A stretch of 8,675 nt of DNA from an uncultured Campylobacter sp. (GTDB lineage: Bacteria; Campylobacterota; Campylobacteria; Campylobacterales; Campylobacteraceae): the NCBI RefSeq assembly GCF_937981295.1, contig NZ_CALJPC010000063.1, positions 1 to 8,675 on the forward strand. The letters run 5' to 3'. The position numbers and the translations under genes are program-made. Each line of letters begins with the position of its first letter. The stretch's first letter is position 1. The notes beneath the pieces are model-generated. The model searched no databases and was not told the origin of the DNA. It saw nothing but the letters and a program-made list of their open reading frames with translations. Positions 6,941 through 8,675 of the stretch are shown here, one piece after another.

Positions 6941-6978
6941 TTAAGCCGTAAATTTAAGCAGGCTCATGGGCGGCTTAA
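6941..6978 (-). terminator. Possible terminator of the Sel1-repeat gene
   Basis: An 8-bp inverted repeat, TTAAGCCG (6941-6948) and CGGCTTAA (6971-6978), with a 22-nt loop lies about 13 nt beyond the TAA of the minus-strand Sel1-repeat gene. A competing pairing uses TTAAGC (6954-6959) and GCTTAA (6973-6978). There is no proper T tract on the minus-strand exit, so this is a weak candidate. Confidence 0.3.
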
Positions 6979-6991
6979 AAATTTAAATGAA

Positions 6992-8338
6992 TTAAAAGCC
7001 TAGCTCATTTAACTTTTTATATCCGTCACAACCGGCTTGATCACCCAAATCGCAAGCCTTGCTGAAGTATTTTTTTGCCATACTTATATTCTGACTTATG
7101 CCTTTTCCTAAATAATATGAAATTCCGATATTATAGCATCCGCTTCCATCTTTTAAATTGCAAGCTTTTAGATATAGTTCATTTGCCTTTTTATAATCTT
7201 GCTTTACGCCTTTGCCAGAGCTATACAAAACTCCTAGATTATAGCACCCTTTGCCATATTTTAAATCACAAGCCTTAGAATATAACTCATTTGCTTTATT
7301 ATAGTTTTGTTCTACACCTTCTCCTTGTTCATATAAAAACCCTAGATTGTTGCATCCTGCGTCATATTCTAGGTCGCAAGCTTGAGAATATAGCTTGCTC
7401 GCTTTTTTATAATCTTTATTTATGCCTTTGCCGTGTTCATATAAAATTCCAAGATTAGTACATCCTATGCCATATCCTAAATTACAAGCTTTAGAATACA
7501 ATTTACTCGCTTTTTTATAATCTTGTTTTTCATATAAAGCCCCTAGATCATTACATCCTAACCCATATCCTAGATTACAAGCTAGAGAAAGTAAGTTTCT
7601 TGCTTTCTCGATATTTTGTTTTATGCCTTCGCCTAAATAGTGTAAGACTCCAAGATTGTAACATCCTTCGGCAATTTCTAAATCGCAAGCTTTAGAATAC
7701 AATTCGCTTGCTTTCTTATAGTCTTGTTTTATACCTTCGCCCGAGGCGTATAAGAGCCCAAGATTATTACATCCTGTGCCATGTCCTAAATCACAAGCTT
7801 TAGAATATAGTTCACTAGCTTTTTCGAAGTTTTGTTCTACATCTTTTCTTGAGTCATACCAAAGCCCTAATATATAGCATCCTTCGCTATATCCTAGATT
7901 GCAGGCTTTAGAAAGTAATTCATTCGCTTTTTTGTCGTCTTGCTTTATAGACGTACCTAAATAGTATGAAGCTCCAAGATTGTAACATCCTTCGGCAACT
8001 TCTAAATCACAAGCTTTAGAATAGAATTGATCCGCTTTTTGGTAACTTTGTTGCACGCCTTCACCTTTTTCATATAAAATTCCAAGATTATGGCAGCTTT
8101 CGCCATGTTTTAAATCGCAAGCTTTAGAATATAGCTCGCTTGCTTTTTTATAATCCTGCTTTACGCCTTCGCCCGAGGCATATAAAAGCCCGAGATTGTA
8201 GCATCCGTCACCTTCTTGCAAATCGCAAGCCTTGGAAAGCAGTTCGGTTGCTTTTTGGTAATCTTGCTTTACTCCCTTGCCTGAGTGGTATAAAACACCC
8301 AGATTGCCGCAAGCTATGCTATTTTTAAGTCGTAGGCC
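6992..8338 (-). CDS. C-terminal fragment of the Sel1-repeat protein, no start of its own
   Basis: This frame is open from 8338 (just after a TAA at 8339-8341) to the TAA at 6992, and holds repeats 3 to 14 and the C-terminal cap. The only early start-like codon is a TTG at 8219-8221 in the middle of repeat 3, with no ribosome site, so it is unlikely to be translated separately and would lack a signal peptide. Repeat 10 (7466-7558) is 31 residues long instead of 36, missing the glycine loop before KQDYKKA. Repeats 4 and 8 are nearly identical (GLLYASGEG), and repeats 6 and 9 form another similar pair with the LL-S and ACNLGY variants. Confidence 0.6.
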   Translation of the reverse strand, partial: GLRLKNSIACGNLGVLYHSGKGVKQDYQKATELLSKACDLQEGDGCYNLGLLYASGEGVKQDYKKASELYSKACDLKHGESCHNLGILYEKGEGVQQSYQKADQFYSKACDLEVAEGCYNLGASYYLGTSIKQDDKKANELLSKACNLGYSEGCYILGLWYDSRKDVEQNFEKASELYSKACDLGHGTGCNNLGLLYASGEGIKQDYKKASELYSKACDLEIAEGCYNLGVLHYLGEGIKQNIEKARNLLSLACNLGYGLGCNDLGALYEKQDYKKASKLYSKACNLGYGIGCTNLGILYEHGKGINKDYKKASKLYSQACDLEYDAGCNNLGFLYEQGEGVEQNYNKANELYSKACDLKYGKGCYNLGVLYSSGKGVKQDYKKANELYLKACNLKDGSGCYNIGISYYLGKGISQNISMAKKYFSKACDLGDQAGCDGYKKLNELGF

Positions 8339-8529
8339 TTAGAATATAGTTCGGTCGCTTTTTTATAATCTTGTTCTGCGCCCTTGCCGTATTCGTATGA
8401 CGCCCCTAAGGTAGTGCAACCCCAGCCATCGCCCAAATTACAGGCTTTAGAATTTAGCTCTTTTGCTTTCTCATAATCCTGCTTCACACCATCCCCTGAA
8501 TAGTATGCCATGGCGAGATTTACGCATGC
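7034..8529 (-). repeat. Tandem array of fourteen 108-bp coding repeats
   Basis: Fourteen degenerate 108-bp units encode the Sel1-like repeats. Thirteen are full length apart from the single missing base at the repeat 2/3 boundary, and unit 10 lacks 15 bp. On the plus strand the units are easy to see from the recurring words CAAGCTTTAGAATA and TTTTTATAATCTTG. Fifteen Cys-X7-Cys joints are expected and fourteen are intact. Such an array can gain or lose units by recombination. Confidence 0.85.
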
Positions 8530-8664
8530 TAAGGTGTTGTTATTATCGCATTTGCTTCGCAACTTGCTTATACCGGGATCCTCTTGTTCCGTTGATGACA
8601 AAGCTGTGGCTTCTGCTAGCGATAAAGTCGCCGTAGCGATCAGCGCTAAAAATATCTTTTTCAT
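8314..8664 (-). CDS. N-terminal fragment of the Sel1-repeat protein
   Basis: The 5' frame gives 116 residues. The ATG at 8664 has GGAG (8671-8674) 6 nt upstream, so this is the real start. MKKIFLALIATATLSLAEA is a clear signal peptide. Cysteine pairs 39/47 and 75/83 bound repeat 1; Tyr111 replaces the first cysteine of the third pair. The TAG stop at 8314-8316 follows the frameshift by only two codons, so the piece carries under two full repeats and would be a short secreted product if made. The promoter is outside the window. Confidence 0.6.
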   Translation of the reverse strand: MKKIFLALIATATLSLAEATALSSTEQEDPGISKLRSKCDNNNTLACVNLAMAYYSGDGVKQDYEKAKELNSKACNLGDGWGCTTLGASYEYGKGAEQDYKKATELYSKAYDLKIA

Positions 8665-8675
8665 ACATCGCTCCG

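Larger units (their letters stand above)
6659..6991. other. Non-coding spacer with short imperfect repeats
   Basis: No gene is supported on either strand. The spacer holds a 23-nt imperfect direct repeat (6669-6691 and 6735-6757, 19 of 23 bases equal, beginning TTAACGGCTC and ending GAAATTTTA). It also holds a 10-nt direct repeat TTTACGCAGC at 6819-6828 and 6830-6839, and many AAATTT words. The segment AAATTTTAACGGCGG near 6751-6765 resembles AAATTTAACGGCGG at 15-28 of the left flank. I find no strong terminator directly after the OmpA-like gene. Confidence 0.5.
6992..8664 (-). pseudogene. Secreted cysteine-paired Sel1-repeat (Hcp-like) protein gene with one-base frameshift
   Basis: Read as one gene this would encode about 557 residues: a signal peptide, 14 Sel1-like repeats of 36 residues, and a short C-terminal cap ending NELGF. 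Each repeat follows GCYNLGxLYxxGxGVKQDYKKAxELYSKACDL, and adjacent repeats are joined by Cys-X7-Cys, the arrangement of Helicobacter cysteine-rich proteins (Hcp), where the pair forms a disulfide. The frame breaks in an A5 run (T5 at 8322-8326 on the plus strand). One extra A there restores DLKNSIACGNLGVLY, exactly the repeat pattern. The repeat block 7034-8529 is 1496 nt, which equals 14 x 108 minus 15 (a five-codon gap in repeat 10) minus 1. Repeat 2 has also lost a cysteine (KAYDL in place of KACDL). The coding DNA is visibly more AT-rich than the central operon. It would act in the periplasm or outside the cell; the role is unknown. The break could be real, phase-variable or a sequencing error. 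Confidence 0.8.

Noticed and set aside
8219..8221. TTG as the true start of a separate Sel1-repeat gene
   Set aside because: It lies in the middle of a repeat, has no ribosome site, and the open frame continues upstream in perfect repeat register to the frameshift.
7034..8529. CRISPR array
   Set aside because: The repeats are 108 bp without unique spacers, are coding, and translate to Sel1-like repeats.

Overview
The window looks like a Campylobacter chromosome fragment, probably one of the higher-GC oral or gut species (C. gracilis, C. showae or C. rectus type; the species is a guess). AAATTT and TAAATTT words are dense between and inside genes. The central block nth / peb4 / fbaA / MotA-ExbB-like / OmpA-like has the same order and orientation as C. 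jejuni Cj0595c-Cj0599, as I remember that locus.

Layout. Positions 1-328 hold no gene I can support, but contain a GC-rich stretch with a perfect palindrome and a -10 box for the next gene. At 329-1660 (+) lies an unrecognised cytoplasmic protein gene whose first 95 codons carry three in-frame stops and no frameshift. It converges on nth (minus strand), and a perfect 14-bp inverted repeat between them serves as a likely two-way terminator that includes the nth stop codon. nth and peb4 diverge from overlapping promoters around a TTGTTAACAA palindrome. peb4, fbaA, the MotA/TolQ/ExbB-like channel gene and the OmpA/MotB-like gene follow on the plus strand with gaps of 14 and 1 nt and a 14-nt overlap, so they look like one operon. 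About 330 nt of non-coding DNA with short repeats follows. The right end is a minus-strand gene for a secreted, cysteine-paired Sel1-repeat protein (Hcp-like), split by a one-base frameshift.

Functions. The operon joins periplasmic protein folding (PEB4), central carbon metabolism (class II aldolase) and a two-protein envelope complex. That pair keeps the ion-channel threonines and the membrane aspartate of TolQR/ExbBD/MotAB stators, and its C-terminal domain should bind peptidoglycan. It resembles the ZorA/ZorB pair of Zorya in layout, but no Zorya effector gene is present, so an envelope motor of unknown purpose is the better reading.

The two flanking genes are both damaged: three stop codons in one, and a frameshift, a lost cysteine and a shortened repeat in the other. 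The central operon is intact. I saw no tRNA, rRNA, CRISPR array, transposase or attachment site.
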